Source of the DNA: Brevibacillus brevis
GTDB taxonomy: Bacteria; Bacillota; Bacilli; Brevibacillales; Brevibacillaceae
Length of the DNA: 64,000 bases
Direction: 5' to 3'
Assembly (NCBI RefSeq): GCF_031583145.1
Contig: NZ_CP134050.1
Span: 3,547,501-3,611,500 of the forward strand
The position numbers were made by a program, and so were the translations under genes. The notes below the pieces were generated by a model. It did no database searches. It saw only the letters and a list, made by a program, of their open reading frames with translations, and was not told the origin of the DNA. This document shows, in pieces, positions 8,871-19,792 of the stretch (position 1 is the first letter of the stretch; each line of letters begins with the position of its first letter).

Positions 8871-10190
8871 TCAACGTAAATTGTGTCGTTCTTGTGTAAA
8901 ATTCTGAATTGTATCTAGCGCCCGCTCAGCGAGTTTTTCGTTCTTTTCCCGTTTGTTGCGAATACGCGTGGGAAGCTCCGGAACGAGTCCGAAATTCGCA
9001 TTCATTGGCTGAAAATGCTTCGAATCTGCTGTCGTGATATATCGGGCCATGCTTCCCATGACTGTCTCGGGAGGAAGGACTAGCAGCTCTTCGCCTTTTG
9101 CCAAGCGGGCTGCATTGATTCCCGCCAGCAGACCGGAGGCTGCGGATTCTACATACCCTTCCACGCCGGTCATTTGCCCTGCGAAGAACAGCGTGTCCCG
9201 ATCCTTGTACTGATACGTCGGTTTCAGCAGCTTCGGCGAGTTGATGAAGGTATTGCGGTGCATGACGCCGTAACGGACGATCTCGCAGTTTTCCAGACCC
9301 GGTATCAAGGAGAATACGCGTTTTTGTTCCGGCCATTTCAGATGCGTCTGGAAGCCGACGATGTTGTACAGGGTAGCGGCTCCGTTGTCTTGGCGTAGCT
9401 GGACGACCGCATACGGCTGCTTGCCCGTTCGCGGATCGGTCAGCCCGACAGGTTTCAATGGGCCAAACAGCATCGTCTGACGACCGCGCTTTGCCATGAC
9501 TTCGATCGGCATGCAGCCTTCGAAGAAGATTTCTTTCTCAAATTCCTTGAGCGGCACTGCTTCCGCTGCAATCAGTTCCTCGTAGAAACGGTTGAATTCT
9601 TCTTCCGACATGGGGCAGTTCAAGTAGGCAGCTTCCCCCTTGTCGTAGCGGGAAGCCACGAACACCTTCTCCATGTCGATCGAGTCCTTCTCCAGAATTG
9701 GTGCAGCCGCATCGTAAAAGTAGAGATAATCTTCCCCGGTCAGGTTTCTCAGCTGTTCTGACAGAGCGGGGGATGTGAGCGGTCCTGTGGCGATCACGAC
9801 GATGCCTTCCGGAATCTCCGTAATCTCCTCCGTTGCCACTTCAATCAGCGGGTGGTTGCGGACTGCATCGGTCACATACTCCGCGAACTCGTGGCGGTCG
9901 ACGGCGAGAGCTCCGCCTGCCGGTACCGCACAACGATCCGCTGCCCCGATGATAACCGAGCCCATTCGGCGCATTTCTTCCTTGAGCACCCCGACCGCAT
10001 TGGTCAGCGAATTGGCGCGCAAGGAGTTGCTGCAAACAAGCTCAGCGAATTTATCGGTGTGGTGGGCAGGCGTCTGCGTTTTCGGTCTCATTTCATACAG
10101 TTTTACGGCGACACCGGCTTGGGCGATCTGCCAGGCCGCTTCACTGCCCGCCAGTCCGGCGCCCACCACGGTAATTGTAGGTTGTGTCAT
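8871..10190 (-). CDS. trmFO: Folate/FAD-dependent tRNA (uracil-54-C5) methyltransferase TrmFO
   Basis: TrmFO makes ribothymidine at position 54 of the tRNA T-loop, using methylene-tetrahydrofolate and FAD. The 439-aa protein begins with the dinucleotide-binding motif [13 protein letters not shown], followed by the family signature around [20 protein letters not shown], and has the C-terminal FAD-binding segment ([20 protein letters not shown]). TTGGAGGATATTC precedes ATG 10190. It lies 30 nt after topA, the conserved Firmicutes arrangement. Confidence 0.97.
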   Translation of the reverse strand: MTQPTITVVGAGLAGSEAAWQIAQAGVAVKLYEMRPKTQTPAHHTDKFAELVCSNSLRANSLTNAVGVLKEEMRRMGSVIIGAADRCAVPAGGALAVDRHEFAEYVTDAVRNHPLIEVATEEITEIPEGIVVIATGPLTSPALSEQLRNLTGEDYLYFYDAAAPILEKDSIDMEKVFVASRYDKGEAAYLNCPMSEEEFNRFYEELIAAEAVPLKEFEKEIFFEGCMPIEVMAKRGRQTMLFGPLKPVGLTDPRTGKQPYAVVQLRQDNGAATLYNIVGFQTHLKWPEQKRVFSLIPGLENCEIVRYGVMHRNTFINSPKLLKPTYQYKDRDTLFFAGQMTGVEGYVESAASGLLAGINAARLAKGEELLVLPPETVMGSMARYITTADSKHFQPMNANFGLVPELPTRIRNKREKNEKLAERALDTIQNFTQERHNLR

Positions 10191-10220
10191 GATGAATATC
10201 CTCCAATGGTCAAAATCGCA

Positions 10221-12299
10221 TCAGGAGTCTGCGTCTTCCTGGTAATCGCATTTGGTGCAGACGATGCTCACGCCTTGCTTCTTACGCTTCTTTTCCACCA
10301 GCATACTGGAGCATTTCGGGCAAGGGCGGGCGATCGGTTTGTCCCACGAGACGAAATCACATTCCGGATATCGGTTGCAGCCGTAGAAAATACGGCTCTT
10401 TTTAGATTTACGTTCGATAATCATTCCGGTTTCACATTGCGGGCACTTTACTCCCGTTTCTTTTACGATTGGCTTGGTATTCCGGCAATCCGGGAACCCG
10501 GAGCAAGCCAAAAACTTTCCATAACGCCCCAATTTGTAAACCATGACCCGACCGCACAACTCGCATGTCTCGTCGGATTCTTCATCCTTAATTTCGACTT
10601 CCTTCATTTCTTCTTCCGCGAAGGCAACCCGTTTTGCAAAGTCACCGTAAAACGCATCGAGAACATCTACCCAGTTGGCGATCCCTTCTTCGATGCTGTC
10701 CAGACCGCTTTCCATATGGGCCGTAAACTCCAAGTCCAGAATCTCCGGGAAGAACTCCTCCATCAAGGTAATGACGATTTCTCCTAATTCAGTCGGAACA
10801 AATCGTTTTTCCTCGAGGGCGACATAGCCGCGTTTTTGAATGGTTTCCAACGTTGGAGCGTATGTAGAAGGTCGACCGATGCCTTGTTCCTCCAGCGTCT
10901 TTACTAAACGTGCTTCGGAATATCTGGGAGGTGGCTGCGTAAAGTGCTGCGACGGTTCAATGGTTTTCTGTTCAAGGGTCTGTCCCTCTTCAATCGGTGG
11001 CAAAAAGCTCTCTTCCTCGTTTCCGTCATCGCTTCCTTCAATATATACCTTCATAAAGCCAGGAAACTTTACCTTGGAGCCGGTGGCCCGGAAGATGACA
11101 TCTCCTGCCTTGATGTCTACGCTCATCGTATCCAGCACCGCAGAGGACATTTGACTTGCGAGAAAACGCTCCCAGATCAAGCGATAGAGGCGCAGCTGAT
11201 CACGGGACAAAAACTCTTTGATTTCATCCGGTGTACGCATAACCGACGTGGGACGGATCGCTTCATGAGCATCCTGGGCATTCTCGTTTTTGGCAGCAGT
11301 ACGAGGTTCGGACAAGACGTACTCGCTTCCAAACTTTTCTTGTATGTATGCTTTTGCTTCCTCTTGCGCGGTAGCAGAAATCCGGGTGGAGTCTGTACGC
11401 ATGTAGGTAATCAAACCGACTGCGCCCTCTTTGCCGCCGACGTCAATCCCTTCATAGAGCTCCTGAGCAATTCGCATGGTTTTGGCTGTACGGAAATTAA
11501 GCTTTCGGGCTGCCTCTTGCTGCAAGGAACTGGTGATGAAAGGAGGTGCCGGATTCCGCTTGCGTTCGCGTTTCGTTACTTTTTGAACGACATACGGTTG
11601 ATCCGCCATCCTTTTGTAGACTTCCTGAACATCCGCCTCCGACTTCAGTTCAACCTTTTCATCCCCATAGCCGTAAAATTTGGCCTCAAAGTCCTTTCCG
11701 TTGCTGATGAGCTTCGTTGTGATCGTCCAGTATTCTTCCGGAATGAATTGCTGGATTTCCCGCTCCCGATCCATAATCATTTTGACGGTAACGGATTGCA
11801 CCCGACCGGCACTAAGACCCTTGCGCACTTTTTTCCACAAGATCGGACTGATGTTGTACCCGACCAATCTGTCCAGAATGCGGCGGGCCTGCTGAGCGTT
11901 CACCAAATCCATATTGATGTGTCTCGGGTGTTTGAACGCTTCCTTGATGGCGTCCTTCGTGATCTCATTAAACACAACGCGAAGCGGCTGGTTCAAATCC
12001 AACCCCAGGTATTGAGCCAAATGCCACGCAATTGCTTCCCCTTCGCGATCCGGGTCAGCCGCCAGATATACTTTCTTCACTTTTTTGGCGGAATCTTTCA
12101 GGGTCTTCAATACGTCCCCTTTGCCGCGAATGGTTATGTATTTGGGTTCAAAGCCACGTGTCACATCCACACCCGTCTGACTCTTCGGGAGGTCGCGCAC
12201 ATGTCCCATCGATGCTTTGACAATATATTTGCTACCCAGATATTTTCCAATGGTTTTCGCTTTCGCAGGGGATTCTACGATTACGAGCGTATCAGCCAT
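10221..12299 (-). CDS. topA: DNA topoisomerase I (TopA)
   Basis: TopA relaxes negative supercoils by a type IA mechanism. The 692-aa protein has the Toprim domain ([30 protein letters not shown] at about residues 81-93), the active tyrosine Y299 in [13 protein letters not shown], and three C-terminal four-cysteine zinc-ribbon modules (CELCGRV...CSGFPDC, CPQCETG...CNRYPEC, CPKCSSM...CTKC). GGGGAGGAAAAAA precedes ATG 12299. It lies between dprA and trmFO as in B. subtilis. Confidence 0.98.
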   Translation of the reverse strand: MADTLVIVESPAKAKTIGKYLGSKYIVKASMGHVRDLPKSQTGVDVTRGFEPKYITIRGKGDVLKTLKDSAKKVKKVYLAADPDREGEAIAWHLAQYLGLDLNQPLRVVFNEITKDAIKEAFKHPRHINMDLVNAQQARRILDRLVGYNISPILWKKVRKGLSAGRVQSVTVKMIMDREREIQQFIPEEYWTITTKLISNGKDFEAKFYGYGDEKVELKSEADVQEVYKRMADQPYVVQKVTKRERKRNPAPPFITSSLQQEAARKLNFRTAKTMRIAQELYEGIDVGGKEGAVGLITYMRTDSTRISATAQEEAKAYIQEKFGSEYVLSEPRTAAKNENAQDAHEAIRPTSVMRTPDEIKEFLSRDQLRLYRLIWERFLASQMSSAVLDTMSVDIKAGDVIFRATGSKVKFPGFMKVYIEGSDDGNEEESFLPPIEEGQTLEQKTIEPSQHFTQPPPRYSEARLVKTLEEQGIGRPSTYAPTLETIQKRGYVALEEKRFVPTELGEIVITLMEEFFPEILDLEFTAHMESGLDSIEEGIANWVDVLDAFYGDFAKRVAFAEEEMKEVEIKDEESDETCELCGRVMVYKLGRYGKFLACSGFPDCRNTKPIVKETGVKCPQCETGMIIERKSKKSRIFYGCNRYPECDFVSWDKPIARPCPKCSSMLVEKKRKKQGVSIVCTKCDYQEDADS

Positions 12300-12407
12300 T
12301 TTTTTCCTCCCCTTTTAGTAAGGAATCTTCCCTATTATTAAATATGCTTATCCGGTTTGTCAAACACTTGCAAGGCGCACGGGAAGCGGAGGAAGCCGAG
12401 GCAGGCT

Positions 12408-13517
12408 TTAACGTCTCGCGAAATACCCGCCCGGAAGGCTGGCAACCATCCCTTTCGCTTCCAGCGTCAAAAGACTTCGGTGCAGCATCCTCACCGCCTC
12501 CGGCCGCAGCAGCAAAGCCACTTCATCCAGGTGGGTTCCTTCATGGGACAAGACTCGCAGAACTTCCCGCTCATGATCCTCGAGCTGCTCGCCGTGGGCC
12601 GATTGTTCCTCACACGCAGCGGCCTGCTTCGGGAGCATGTGCGCCCACTCCTCCAAGACATCCGCACTCGTTGTTACTAGCTTTGCACCTTGTTTGATCA
12701 AGTTATTCGGCCCTGCACTGACCGATGAAAAAATCGGACCAGGGACGGCAAAAACATCTCTTCCCTGTTCCAATGCGCAATCCGCCGTCACCAGCGATCC
12801 GCTCTTTTCTGCTGCTTCCACCACGAGAACGCCAAGACTCAATCCGCTGATAATGCGATTGCGCTCCGGAAAAAGACCTGCCACCGGAGGCGTCTCGGGC
12901 GGATATTCGGAGACGAGCAGGCCTAAAGACTCAATTTTCTTGTACAAGGAGCGATGCCCGGCTGGATAAACATGGTTCATTCCACATCCCAAAACGCCAA
13001 TTGTCTTTCCATTTGCCCTCAGTGCCGTCTGATGCGCTTCTTCATCAATACCATAGGCCAGTCCCGACACGATAACCAATCCTTGCCGTGCCAGGTCTTT
13101 GACCAGATGTGCGCAGCTCGCCCTCCCATACGGAGTGGGCTTCCGCGATCCTACGACACCGATCGCCGGTTGGTGCAAAAGGTCACTCTCGCCTTTGCAA
13201 AACAGCGTAAGCGGAGGATCGGGAATGTGCCGAAGCTTGTCGGGAAAGTCATCGTCCAGAAAGCAAAGGTACTGGATGTCCCTTCTGTTTCTTTGTTCGA
13301 CAAACAAACGAGCTGTTTCTTCCTTTATATGTTCGCGTACTTGCTGCGAAACCTTTCCGGGCAGCTTCCACTGTCTTTCTACCGTCTGCCAGTCAGCTAC
13401 CGCCGCGGCAAACGACCCGTATTCGTCAAATATCGCCCGCAGCCGCTTCCTGCCCAATCCCGGTACCATTCCAAGCACGTACAGCCAGTCTCTTTCCTGC
13501 AAGCCATGCTTCGACAC
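12408..13517 (-). CDS. dprA: DNA-processing protein DprA
   Basis: DprA loads RecA on incoming single-stranded DNA during transformation. The product (369 aa from GTG 13517) has a helix-hairpin-helix-like N-terminus (LGMVPGLGRKRLRAIF), the central Rossmann-like DprA/Smf domain (VGSRKPTPYGRASC, SGLAYGIDEEAHQTAL, GCGMNHVYPAGHRSL, PPVAGLFPERNRIISGLS) and a winged-helix C-terminal DML1-like domain. The GTG is chosen because AAGGGGAGGGG ends 7 nt upstream; an in-frame ATG at 13547 reads through that Shine-Dalgarno. It follows sucD. Confidence 0.95.
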   Translation of the reverse strand: MSKHGLQERDWLYVLGMVPGLGRKRLRAIFDEYGSFAAAVADWQTVERQWKLPGKVSQQVREHIKEETARLFVEQRNRRDIQYLCFLDDDFPDKLRHIPDPPLTLFCKGESDLLHQPAIGVVGSRKPTPYGRASCAHLVKDLARQGLVIVSGLAYGIDEEAHQTALRANGKTIGVLGCGMNHVYPAGHRSLYKKIESLGLLVSEYPPETPPVAGLFPERNRIISGLSLGVLVVEAAEKSGSLVTADCALEQGRDVFAVPGPIFSSVSAGPNNLIKQGAKLVTTSADVLEEWAHMLPKQAAACEEQSAHGEQLEDHEREVLRVLSHEGTHLDEVALLLRPEAVRMLHRSLLTLEAKGMVASLPGGYFARR

Positions 13518-13584
13518 GTTCGGACCCCTCCCCTTACTCCTATCCAATGGTCTTAGGAGCTATTCTAACCAATGACAGAAGTCC

Positions 13585-13632
13585 GTTCAAAAAGAAAAAG
13601 GCAGACAAGTCGCTGCTTGCCCACCTTTTTCA
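13585..13632 (-). terminator. Probable terminator after sucD
   Basis: Downstream of the sucD stop the minus strand reads a hairpin (GGCAAGCAG...CTTGTCTGCC, with one mismatch) followed by TTTTTCTTTTT. Position and U-tract fit a rho-independent terminator that ends the sucCD transcript before dprA. Confidence 0.6.
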
Positions 13633-13642
13633 ACCCCAAACC

Positions 13643-14545
13643 TTATTTATTCATAACTTTGTCGAGCATGCCGCGTTCTTTCAGCAGCTCAACGAGTGTT
13701 TCGCCAATGACAGCTGGAGTTTTCGCTACGCGAATGCCGCATTCTTCGAGCTTCGCGATTTTTTCAGCAGCTGTACCTTTTCCGCCGGAAATGATTGCAC
13801 CAGCGTGACCCATGCGTTTTCCTGGAGGCGCAGTTTGACCGCCGATGAAGCCGACAACCGGCTTTTTCATGTTGGCAGCGATCCATTCTGCTGCTTCTTC
13901 TTCAGCGGTACCGCCAATTTCACCGATCATGATAACCGCTTCGGTGTCTGGGTCTTCGTTGAACATTTTCAGTACATCGATGAACTCCATACCTTTTACA
14001 GGGTCCCCACCGATACCGACAGCAGTGGATTGACCGATGCCGCGGGTAGAAGTTTGGTGAACCGCTTCGTACGTCAAGGTACCGGAGCGGGATACGATAC
14101 CCACTTTACCCGGAGTGTGGATGTAGCCTGGCATGATACCGATTTTGCACTCGCCTGGGGTGATGACGCCAGGGCAGTTCGGTCCGATCAGCTTGGTTTT
14201 CTTGCCTTCCATGTAGCGTTTCACTTTCACCATGTCCAGAACCGGGATCCCTTCCGTAATGCAGATCACCAGATCCAGTTCAGCGTCAACCGCTTCCATG
14301 ATCGCGTCAGCTGCAAACGGAGGAGCAACGTAGATAACAGATGCATTTGCACCCGTTTTTTCGACTGCTTCTGCTACGGTGTTGAAAATCGGAATACCGT
14401 CAACCTCAGTGCCACCTTTACCTGGTGTCACACCACCCACCATTTGTGTACCGTATTCAACGGCACCGCGAGTGTGGAACAGACCAGTTGCACCCGTAAT
14501 CCCTTGCGTAATTACTTTTGTATTTTTATTAACGAGAATACTCAT
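13643..14545 (-). CDS. sucD: Succinate-CoA ligase, alpha subunit
   Basis: SucD with SucC interconverts succinyl-CoA and succinate with nucleotide phosphorylation in the TCA cycle. The 300-aa protein has the N-terminal CoA-binding Rossmann fold (QGITGATG) and the phosphohistidine loop [11 protein letters not shown] with H247 as the phosphorylated residue. The start is ATG 14545 with AAGGTGGG upstream. It lies 120 nt after sucC, on the same strand. Confidence 0.98.
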   Translation of the reverse strand: MSILVNKNTKVITQGITGATGLFHTRGAVEYGTQMVGGVTPGKGGTEVDGIPIFNTVAEAVEKTGANASVIYVAPPFAADAIMEAVDAELDLVICITEGIPVLDMVKVKRYMEGKKTKLIGPNCPGVITPGECKIGIMPGYIHTPGKVGIVSRSGTLTYEAVHQTSTRGIGQSTAVGIGGDPVKGMEFIDVLKMFNEDPDTEAVIMIGEIGGTAEEEAAEWIAANMKKPVVGFIGGQTAPPGKRMGHAGAIISGGKGTAAEKIAKLEECGIRVAKTPAVIGETLVELLKERGMLDKVMNK

Positions 14546-14665
14546 CGCGTATTTTTCCCACCTTTTTTATGACGTGTAGGAATTTATAAGCGCAGGGCAC
14601 TTATAAATTTCCGGAGCGCATGAAAGCTTTCCGCTACGTTATTCTTACGTATCAGACCGCTTCGA

Positions 14666-15826
14666 TTACTTCACCAAAGCAACGATTTTTTCAGCGCCGT
14701 CTGCCATGGATTCAGCAGCTACGATGTTCAAACCGGACTCGCCCAGGATTTTCTTTCCGAGGTCTACGTTGGTACCTTCAAGGCGAACAACCAGCGGTTT
14801 GTCCAATTTGATTTGTCTCGCAGCGTTCACGACACCGTTTGCAATGACGTCGCACTTCATGATACCGCCGAAGATGTTGACGAAGATGCCTTTTACTTTT
14901 TCATCGCGCAGGATGATTTTGAACGCTTCGGTTACTTTCTCTTCGGTAGCGCCGCCGCCTACATCAAGGAAGTTTGCAGGATCGCCGCCGTAGAACTTCA
15001 CGATGTCCATGGTAGCCATTGCCAGACCTGCACCGTTTACCATGCAGCCGATGTTGCCATCGAGGGCGATGTAGGACAGATCGAACTTGGAAGCTTCGAT
15101 TTCTTTTTCATCTTCTTCATCCAGGTCGCGCATTGCCACTACGTCAGGGTGACGATACAGCGCGTTGCTGTCGAAGTTCAGTTTGGCATCGAGTGCCATT
15201 ACTTCTCCGTCGCCGGTAACAACCAGAGGGTTGATTTCCGCGATAGAGCAATCTTTGTCTACAAATGCTTGATACAAGCTCATCATGAACTTGGCAGCCT
15301 TGTTGACCAGCTCGTTTGGAATGTTGATCGCATAAGCCAGTCGACGAGCTTGGAACATATTCAAACCAGTTACTGGATCGACTACTTCTTTGAAGATTTT
15401 TTCCGGAGTGTTGGCTGCAACTTCTTCGATCTCTGTACCGCCCTCTTCGGATGCCATCATCACTACGCTGCCGGTTGCACGGTCAACGACCACACCTACG
15501 TAGTATTCTTTCTTGATATCGCAGCCTTGCTCGATCAGAAGACGTTTTACTTCTTTACCTTCTGGGCCGGTTTGATGAGTAACCAGTACTTTTCCGAGGA
15601 TTTCCTGGGCGTATGTACGCACCTCATCCAGATTTTTTGCCACTTTCACACCGCCGGCCTTACCGCGGCCACCTGCGTGAATTTGCGCTTTTACTACACA
15701 TACTTGTGTGCCGAGTTCTTTTGCGGCTTCGACAGCTTCTTCTACAGTGAAAGCTACGCGGCCTTCCGGAACTTTCACACCGTACTGCTTAAGTATCTCT
15801 TTACCTTGATACTCATGAATGTTCAT
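14666..15826 (-). CDS. sucC: Succinate-CoA ligase (ADP-forming), beta subunit
   Basis: SucC supplies the ATP-grasp nucleotide site and the succinate site of the enzyme. The 386-aa protein has the ATP-grasp N-terminal half ([36 protein letters not shown]) and the CoA-ligase C-terminal half ([16 protein letters not shown]). AGGAGGATGGAGA precedes ATG 15826. This gene marks the point where the B. subtilis-like order resumes after the accessory block at 16.0-29.4 kb. Confidence 0.98.
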   Translation of the reverse strand: MNIHEYQGKEILKQYGVKVPEGRVAFTVEEAVEAAKELGTQVCVVKAQIHAGGRGKAGGVKVAKNLDEVRTYAQEILGKVLVTHQTGPEGKEVKRLLIEQGCDIKKEYYVGVVVDRATGSVVMMASEEGGTEIEEVAANTPEKIFKEVVDPVTGLNMFQARRLAYAINIPNELVNKAAKFMMSLYQAFVDKDCSIAEINPLVVTGDGEVMALDAKLNFDSNALYRHPDVVAMRDLDEEDEKEIEASKFDLSYIALDGNIGCMVNGAGLAMATMDIVKFYGGDPANFLDVGGGATEEKVTEAFKIILRDEKVKGIFVNIFGGIMKCDVIANGVVNAARQIKLDKPLVVRLEGTNVDLGKKILGESGLNIVAAESMADGAEKIVALVK

Positions 15827-16012
15827 TCTCCATCCTCCTATGGCAGATAAAGATCAGCAGGCGCAATGACTGATACATAAACAAAAGACTGTTCCAGTCA
15901 TTATCGCCACTATCAGTGCAACAGTACCTATTCTACGACAAAAATCGCAAAAGTGGTAGTCATATGTTCTCTTTATCGTGACCATTCTGCTTCCGGTTCA
16001 TAAGGGCAATCC

Positions 16013-17071
16013 TTATTTTTGCGCAGGTTCTAATAACTTCCAGACTGACTTTTGCAGCTGACTGTGCCCATACCATACTTGGTCGATACAAAAATGGCGC
16101 TCGTAGAAAATGACAGTCCGCTCCTCCCCGTTTACGCGAAAGTGAACCCGGTATTGCTCCGGACCGACTTGCTTCGGCGCATCGCCCAGCCGTACCCCTG
16201 TCTTCAACAGTCGAACAATCTGATGAGCTTTCCCTTGCTCGACCGTGCTCTGGGTGACATCCAGATTCCTCTCGTTCACACGCATCTCTCCGGTCGCTTC
16301 CGCCCGAATATTCGTTGCCTTAAAAAGTTTCTCGATCGGTTGCCCCGGATTTTCCTTCGGTACCAAGTATTCCGTCAAGCGGGAAAACATGGATCCGTCC
16401 ACCTGAAAATACTGCGTGTCCCTCCCGAATGGAACCGAGATAAGCGTAGGCGTCAACACGGTTACTTCCAACGGACGCTCTGCAGAGTCAAGACGCAATT
16501 TGTAGTACGGATACAAAGGGTGTTGGCTCTGCGGCATTTCCGTTTCAGGAACCGCCTTGCCCAGTACGGCTTGGATATACGTCGTCTCTTTATCCTGAAG
16601 TACCCGTGATAAGGTGAGATCCTCCGCGCTCAGCAAAATGCTGTCGGCTCGCATGGCCAACAGCCCCTTCCCTGTCAAGCGATGCACCCATTGATAAAAT
16701 GTGGCGGCTCCAGTACCTCGATACGTATTTTCTCCGAACTGGCTCGCCTTCTCTCCCACAGTGACAACAAGAGGTGCCAGCTGTTTCCGGTACAAAACAA
16801 GCGTGAACCGGGCTTCCTCCTGCTTCAGCGGCTCGTTCGACAGCTGGAGATCCTTCCCTTGACCTTGCAGTTCGTTCAAAAATGTGGGCAAGTCCAGGGC
16901 GACTTCCTGACCGTCTGTCGACATCACCGTTACTTTGTCCACGGTCCCCAGCTCGGTTCGGATCCGCTCCCGCATGTCCGCATCGGTCACTTTTGCGTTT
17001 TGCGCACAACCCGTTACCATTGCACACGCCACCATGAGCGAAAACAAGTAGGTACGAAAAGACGATTTCAT
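16013..17071 (-). CDS. Uncharacterised lipoprotein
   Basis: A 352-aa protein with a type II signal peptide: positive start (MKSSFR), hydrophobic core, and lipobox VTGC with Cys22 as the lipid-modified residue. The mature part is mixed alpha/beta, begins with acidic/polar sequence (QNAKVTDADMRERIRTELG), and shows no motif I can assign. Length and weakly repeated half-structure are reminiscent of GerM-like or sporulation lipoproteins, but I cannot support that. GGAGGATTTCTTC precedes ATG 17071. It lies 42 nt behind the AlbA_2 gene and may share its transcript. Confidence 0.7.
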   Translation of the reverse strand: MKSSFRTYLFSLMVACAMVTGCAQNAKVTDADMRERIRTELGTVDKVTVMSTDGQEVALDLPTFLNELQGQGKDLQLSNEPLKQEEARFTLVLYRKQLAPLVVTVGEKASQFGENTYRGTGAATFYQWVHRLTGKGLLAMRADSILLSAEDLTLSRVLQDKETTYIQAVLGKAVPETEMPQSQHPLYPYYKLRLDSAERPLEVTVLTPTLISVPFGRDTQYFQVDGSMFSRLTEYLVPKENPGQPIEKLFKATNIRAEATGEMRVNERNLDVTQSTVEQGKAHQIVRLLKTGVRLGDAPKQVGPEQYRVHFRVNGEERTVIFYERHFCIDQVWYGHSQLQKSVWKLLEPAQK

Positions 17072-17113
17072 GAAGAAATCCTCCTTTATGTAGCCGTCTG
17101 CAAGACCCCTGCG

Positions 17114-18007
17114 TCAAAGAAGTCCCAAGCGACGGCTGATTTCGCTGCCAAGCTTACGCTTTACGTAAATTTCCCCAATTTGATGGGGATCCTTCACCAC
17201 GACCGAACGATTGTTGGTTCGGATGACCACAAATTTGTCTCCGTTCTTGTCCAACCCACAGATCAATTCCGATGCGACCTCCACAAAGATGGCAACCACG
17301 TACTGATCCTTGACTTTCTTCAGTGAGATTTTGGGGAACGGCGATAGCAGCGGCGACGTTTTGTCCTGGATGTACTGCGTGATGGCCAGCAAGTATTTGT
17401 CCGGGTCCCCGTACTGCTCGATTTCGTGATTGACCCCGGTTATGACGCCTTCGTCCGTAATGCCCAGGAACAAATTACCGTTGTTTGAATTGGCAAACGC
17501 CACAATCGTCTTGATGATTCCGCTTTTCGACAACAAAAAGTCGCGTTTGAATTCAATCATGTCATTCTCTCCGAGCTGAGTCGCCACAAGAGGGTCGTCT
17601 ACTCTTCCCAAGTAGCGAAACCTGCTGATCGCCCCCAGTCGGTAGACGTATTCCTCGAACAGATCTGCGGACAGCGCGAGATCTTCCAATACTGCATCCG
17701 TGTTCTGCCACAATTTATACGTCTGTGGAGAGAAACACATGTCAAACAAAACAGTGCTGCCGAGTGAACGGATGTTCATCCCGATGGCAGCAGGCCTCGC
17801 GAGACCAGTCTGATACGGCGGCTCGCACTCGGCCTCCATGACTCCCGAATGCAGCAGGTAGTCGAAATAATGCCGAGGCAATGCAGCGTGCTGTCTGAGA
17901 AGTTCTCGCTCCACACTCCCCCGCCTGGTCTCCTGATACAAGTCAAAACGCACACATTGTTCTTCCCACTGAGTCACTACTGCTACAAAGGAGCAAATAT
18001 GGCGCAT
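17114..18007 (-). CDS. AlbA_2 (Schlafen-type) putative DNA-binding protein
   Basis: A 297-aa protein. The second half (about residues 150-290) carries an AlbA_2/divergent-AAA-4 pattern: ENDMIEFKRDF, IIKTIVAFANSNNGNLFLGI, ITGVNHEIEQYGDPDKYLLAI and a final strand pair with VVIRTNNRSVVV. In Schlafen-related proteins this domain binds or cleaves nucleic acid; which applies here is unknown. The first 140 residues match nothing I recognise. ATG 18007 has GAGGGGAATC closely upstream; an internal GTG is an alternative start. It may be cotranscribed with the lipoprotein downstream. Confidence 0.7.
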   Translation of the reverse strand: MRHICSFVAVVTQWEEQCVRFDLYQETRRGSVERELLRQHAALPRHYFDYLLHSGVMEAECEPPYQTGLARPAAIGMNIRSLGSTVLFDMCFSPQTYKLWQNTDAVLEDLALSADLFEEYVYRLGAISRFRYLGRVDDPLVATQLGENDMIEFKRDFLLSKSGIIKTIVAFANSNNGNLFLGITDEGVITGVNHEIEQYGDPDKYLLAITQYIQDKTSPLLSPFPKISLKKVKDQYVVAIFVEVASELICGLDKNGDKFVVIRTNNRSVVVKDPHQIGEIYVKRKLGSEISRRLGLL

Positions 18008-18088
18008 GATTCCCCTCGTTCGTCAAATTTTCAAACCGTAGATCGTTGGTCATATTTTACAGTAAGCCTTTGGAGCTTGACTAGTGAA

Positions 18089-18421
18089 TTATGAGCGAGT
18101 GCCATTCAGAATCATCTGGAACATCAGAGAGTAGCCCATGTCCCCCTTGATTTTCAACTGGCCGGTCACCAAAGCTACAGTCGGATTCAGCTTGCCTTCC
18201 GCCCATCTGATAAAATTTGTGTCAGAAAGCTCAAGTGTGCACGTAGCCTCATCCGGAGTCCCTTTCGTATACGCAGCTCGATTTTGGCAAAGGGTCAACT
18301 GAAAATTCCCTCCTCCTTCCCCGTTCACGAACAAGTGGTATACAGCTTGAAAACCGCGAATCACTTGGGGCTCCCTGTTTATTTTTTCCACCAGATCCGC
18401 AAGTGTTTGCTCAACAGACAC
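18089..18421 (-). CDS. SCP2 sterol-binding domain protein
   Basis: A 110-aa protein that is essentially one SCP2-like lipid-binding fold: N-terminal helix, then strands with a C-terminal GQLKIKGDMGYSLMFQMIL segment typical of the family (GKLKIxGdm). Such small bacterial proteins are thought to carry hydrophobic ligands or acyl-CoA; the ligand here is unknown. The start is GTG 18421 with GGGGAAGGTG upstream. It stands between the AlbA_2 gene and the YbjQ-family gene, with no clear operon partner. Confidence 0.75.
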   Translation of the reverse strand: MSVEQTLADLVEKINREPQVIRGFQAVYHLFVNGEGGGNFQLTLCQNRAAYTKGTPDEATCTLELSDTNFIRWAEGKLNPTVALVTGQLKIKGDMGYSLMFQMILNGTRS

Positions 18422-18479
18422 GAAACCTACACCTTCCCCTGTTTGAAGTCGTCTAATGCGAGATGCTCATTTTGGGGTG

Positions 18480-18508
18480 AAAAAAGAAAAGCCGGTAAAC
18501 CCGGCTTA
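18480..18508 (-). terminator. Terminator after the YbjQ-family gene
   Basis: Minus strand: AAGCCGGG, short loop, CCGGCTT followed by TTCTTTTTT. The hairpin begins at the stop codon itself, so it is tightly coupled to the end of the 104-aa gene. Confidence 0.8.
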
Positions 18509-18820
18509 CTTGACACGAACAGCGGTTCCTGTCGCGATGACCATCATCATTCCTTCACGGAGCGTTTCGAAGTCGAGATCGACCCCGATCACTGCGTTTG
18601 CCCCCAGCGCTCGGGCTTTCTCCTTCATCTCGCGGATCGCTACCTCGCGCCCTTCTGCCAGCTTGTTTTCGTACGTACCGCTTCTTCCCCCGATAATGTC
18701 CGTAATGCCGGCCAGGAAGTCGCGCACCACGTTGGCGCCCATAATGACCTCGCCGCTGACAATATCCAGATAGGCTTCGATCTCTCTGCCTTGCAACGTA
18801 CTTGTCGTAGAAACAATCAT
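18506..18820 (-). CDS. YbjQ/UPF0145 family protein
   Basis: A 104-aa protein of the YbjQ family: starts [24 protein letters not shown], then the [20 protein letters not shown] motif, [20 protein letters not shown] helix and a C-terminal [15 protein letters not shown] strand. The family forms pentameric beta/alpha barrels and has been labelled heavy-metal binding on weak grounds; function is unknown. AGGAGGCATTCCCC precedes ATG 18820. It is monocistronic as judged by its own terminator and by the 159-nt gap upstream, in which I see no further gene. Confidence 0.9.
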   Translation of the reverse strand: MIVSTTSTLQGREIEAYLDIVSGEVIMGANVVRDFLAGITDIIGGRSGTYENKLAEGREVAIREMKEKARALGANAVIGVDLDFETLREGMMMVIATGTAVRVK

Positions 18821-18979
18821 GGGGAATGCCTCCTGTATAATCAGTTGTTTACTTCTCTTCTTTGTTTACGATTGATCCTTTGACAAGTTACATTTTTTAT
18901 CCAGTCATGTAACCTTATCATCCAAAAGTGTATGCCTTCAAGCGAAAGACTATTCCCAAAAGCTTCCCTGCTCCCCTTA

Positions 18980-19792
18980 TCAGATGGCAGCGGCTGGCGA
19001 GATCTTTTTGGTCTTGGCTGCCGTCGAGAGGAGACTGGCTCTCGCGATGTGTTCCCGCAACGGAGTCGAGCAAAAGCCCGGCTCGCGAAATCCGTCGATA
19101 TGCCCGATCGCCGCAGAGACTTGTATATCGCAAATATCCATCGGCTGCTCAATCAGCCCCAGTTGCTGCTCGACCCGCTCTTCCGAAGCGGAAGTAATCA
19201 AAATGAATTCGTCGCCTGCATAGCGGCAAAGGTAGTCGTCCTTGTCCAGGACCATCGAGGACAGAACAGCGGAGAATGTCCGGATGACATCGTCGCCAAA
19301 CGGGTGGCCGTATTTCTTGTTGATTTTTCCAAACTCATTCACGTCGATGAAAAACAGATGGAACGGTCTTTGCTCTTTTAACAGCTTTTCCCCTACGCAT
19401 AGGATGAAAGGAGCGCGGTATAAACCGGTCAATGGATCGAGCCATTCCGCCAGTTTGATCTGGACAGCCTCCCTGGTCACGACACCTATCAACCTCTCCT
19501 GATCCATCACCAGTACGAGGTCGGTGTCATTATTCTCAAAAAAGTCATGGGCTTCCCATACGTTTTGCTCCGGAGACATGGGAGGTGGAGGGTCTGCCAT
19601 TGCATCCGCCACGATCCGGTTGGGATGGGCTGCTCGCACATGCCTCGACAGCAGGATTCCCGTCAGTACTCCGTGATCCACAACAACCAGCGTATCTGTG
19701 CTGTATTCGTTCATTTTCTCTGCCGCATGCTGCACACTTTTGTCAGAGCTAATGGTGCAAATCGCCGTTGTCATGATTTCCGAGAGTTTCAT
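18980..19792 (-). CDS. CBS-pair / GGDEF domain protein (possible diguanylate cyclase)
   Basis: A 270-aa protein with two CBS motifs (about residues 1-115; MTTAICTISSDKSVQHAAEKM and the second ending LIGVVTREAV), which usually bind adenine nucleotides, then a GGDEF domain (about 117-230) with DPLTGLYR, FFIDVNEFGKINKKYGH (D150, N158) and the signature as YAGDEF (191-196). The first Gly is Ala; AGDEF enzymes can be active, so cyclase activity is plausible but unproven. The final 40 residues are not assigned. ATG 19792 overlaps the stop of the gene before it by 4 nt; GGGAGG lies upstream. Confidence 0.88.
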   Translation of the reverse strand: MKLSEIMTTAICTISSDKSVQHAAEKMNEYSTDTLVVVDHGVLTGILLSRHVRAAHPNRIVADAMADPPPPMSPEQNVWEAHDFFENNDTDLVLVMDQERLIGVVTREAVQIKLAEWLDPLTGLYRAPFILCVGEKLLKEQRPFHLFFIDVNEFGKINKKYGHPFGDDVIRTFSAVLSSMVLDKDDYLCRYAGDEFILITSASEERVEQQLGLIEQPMDICDIQVSAAIGHIDGFREPGFCSTPLREHIARASLLSTAAKTKKISPAAAI

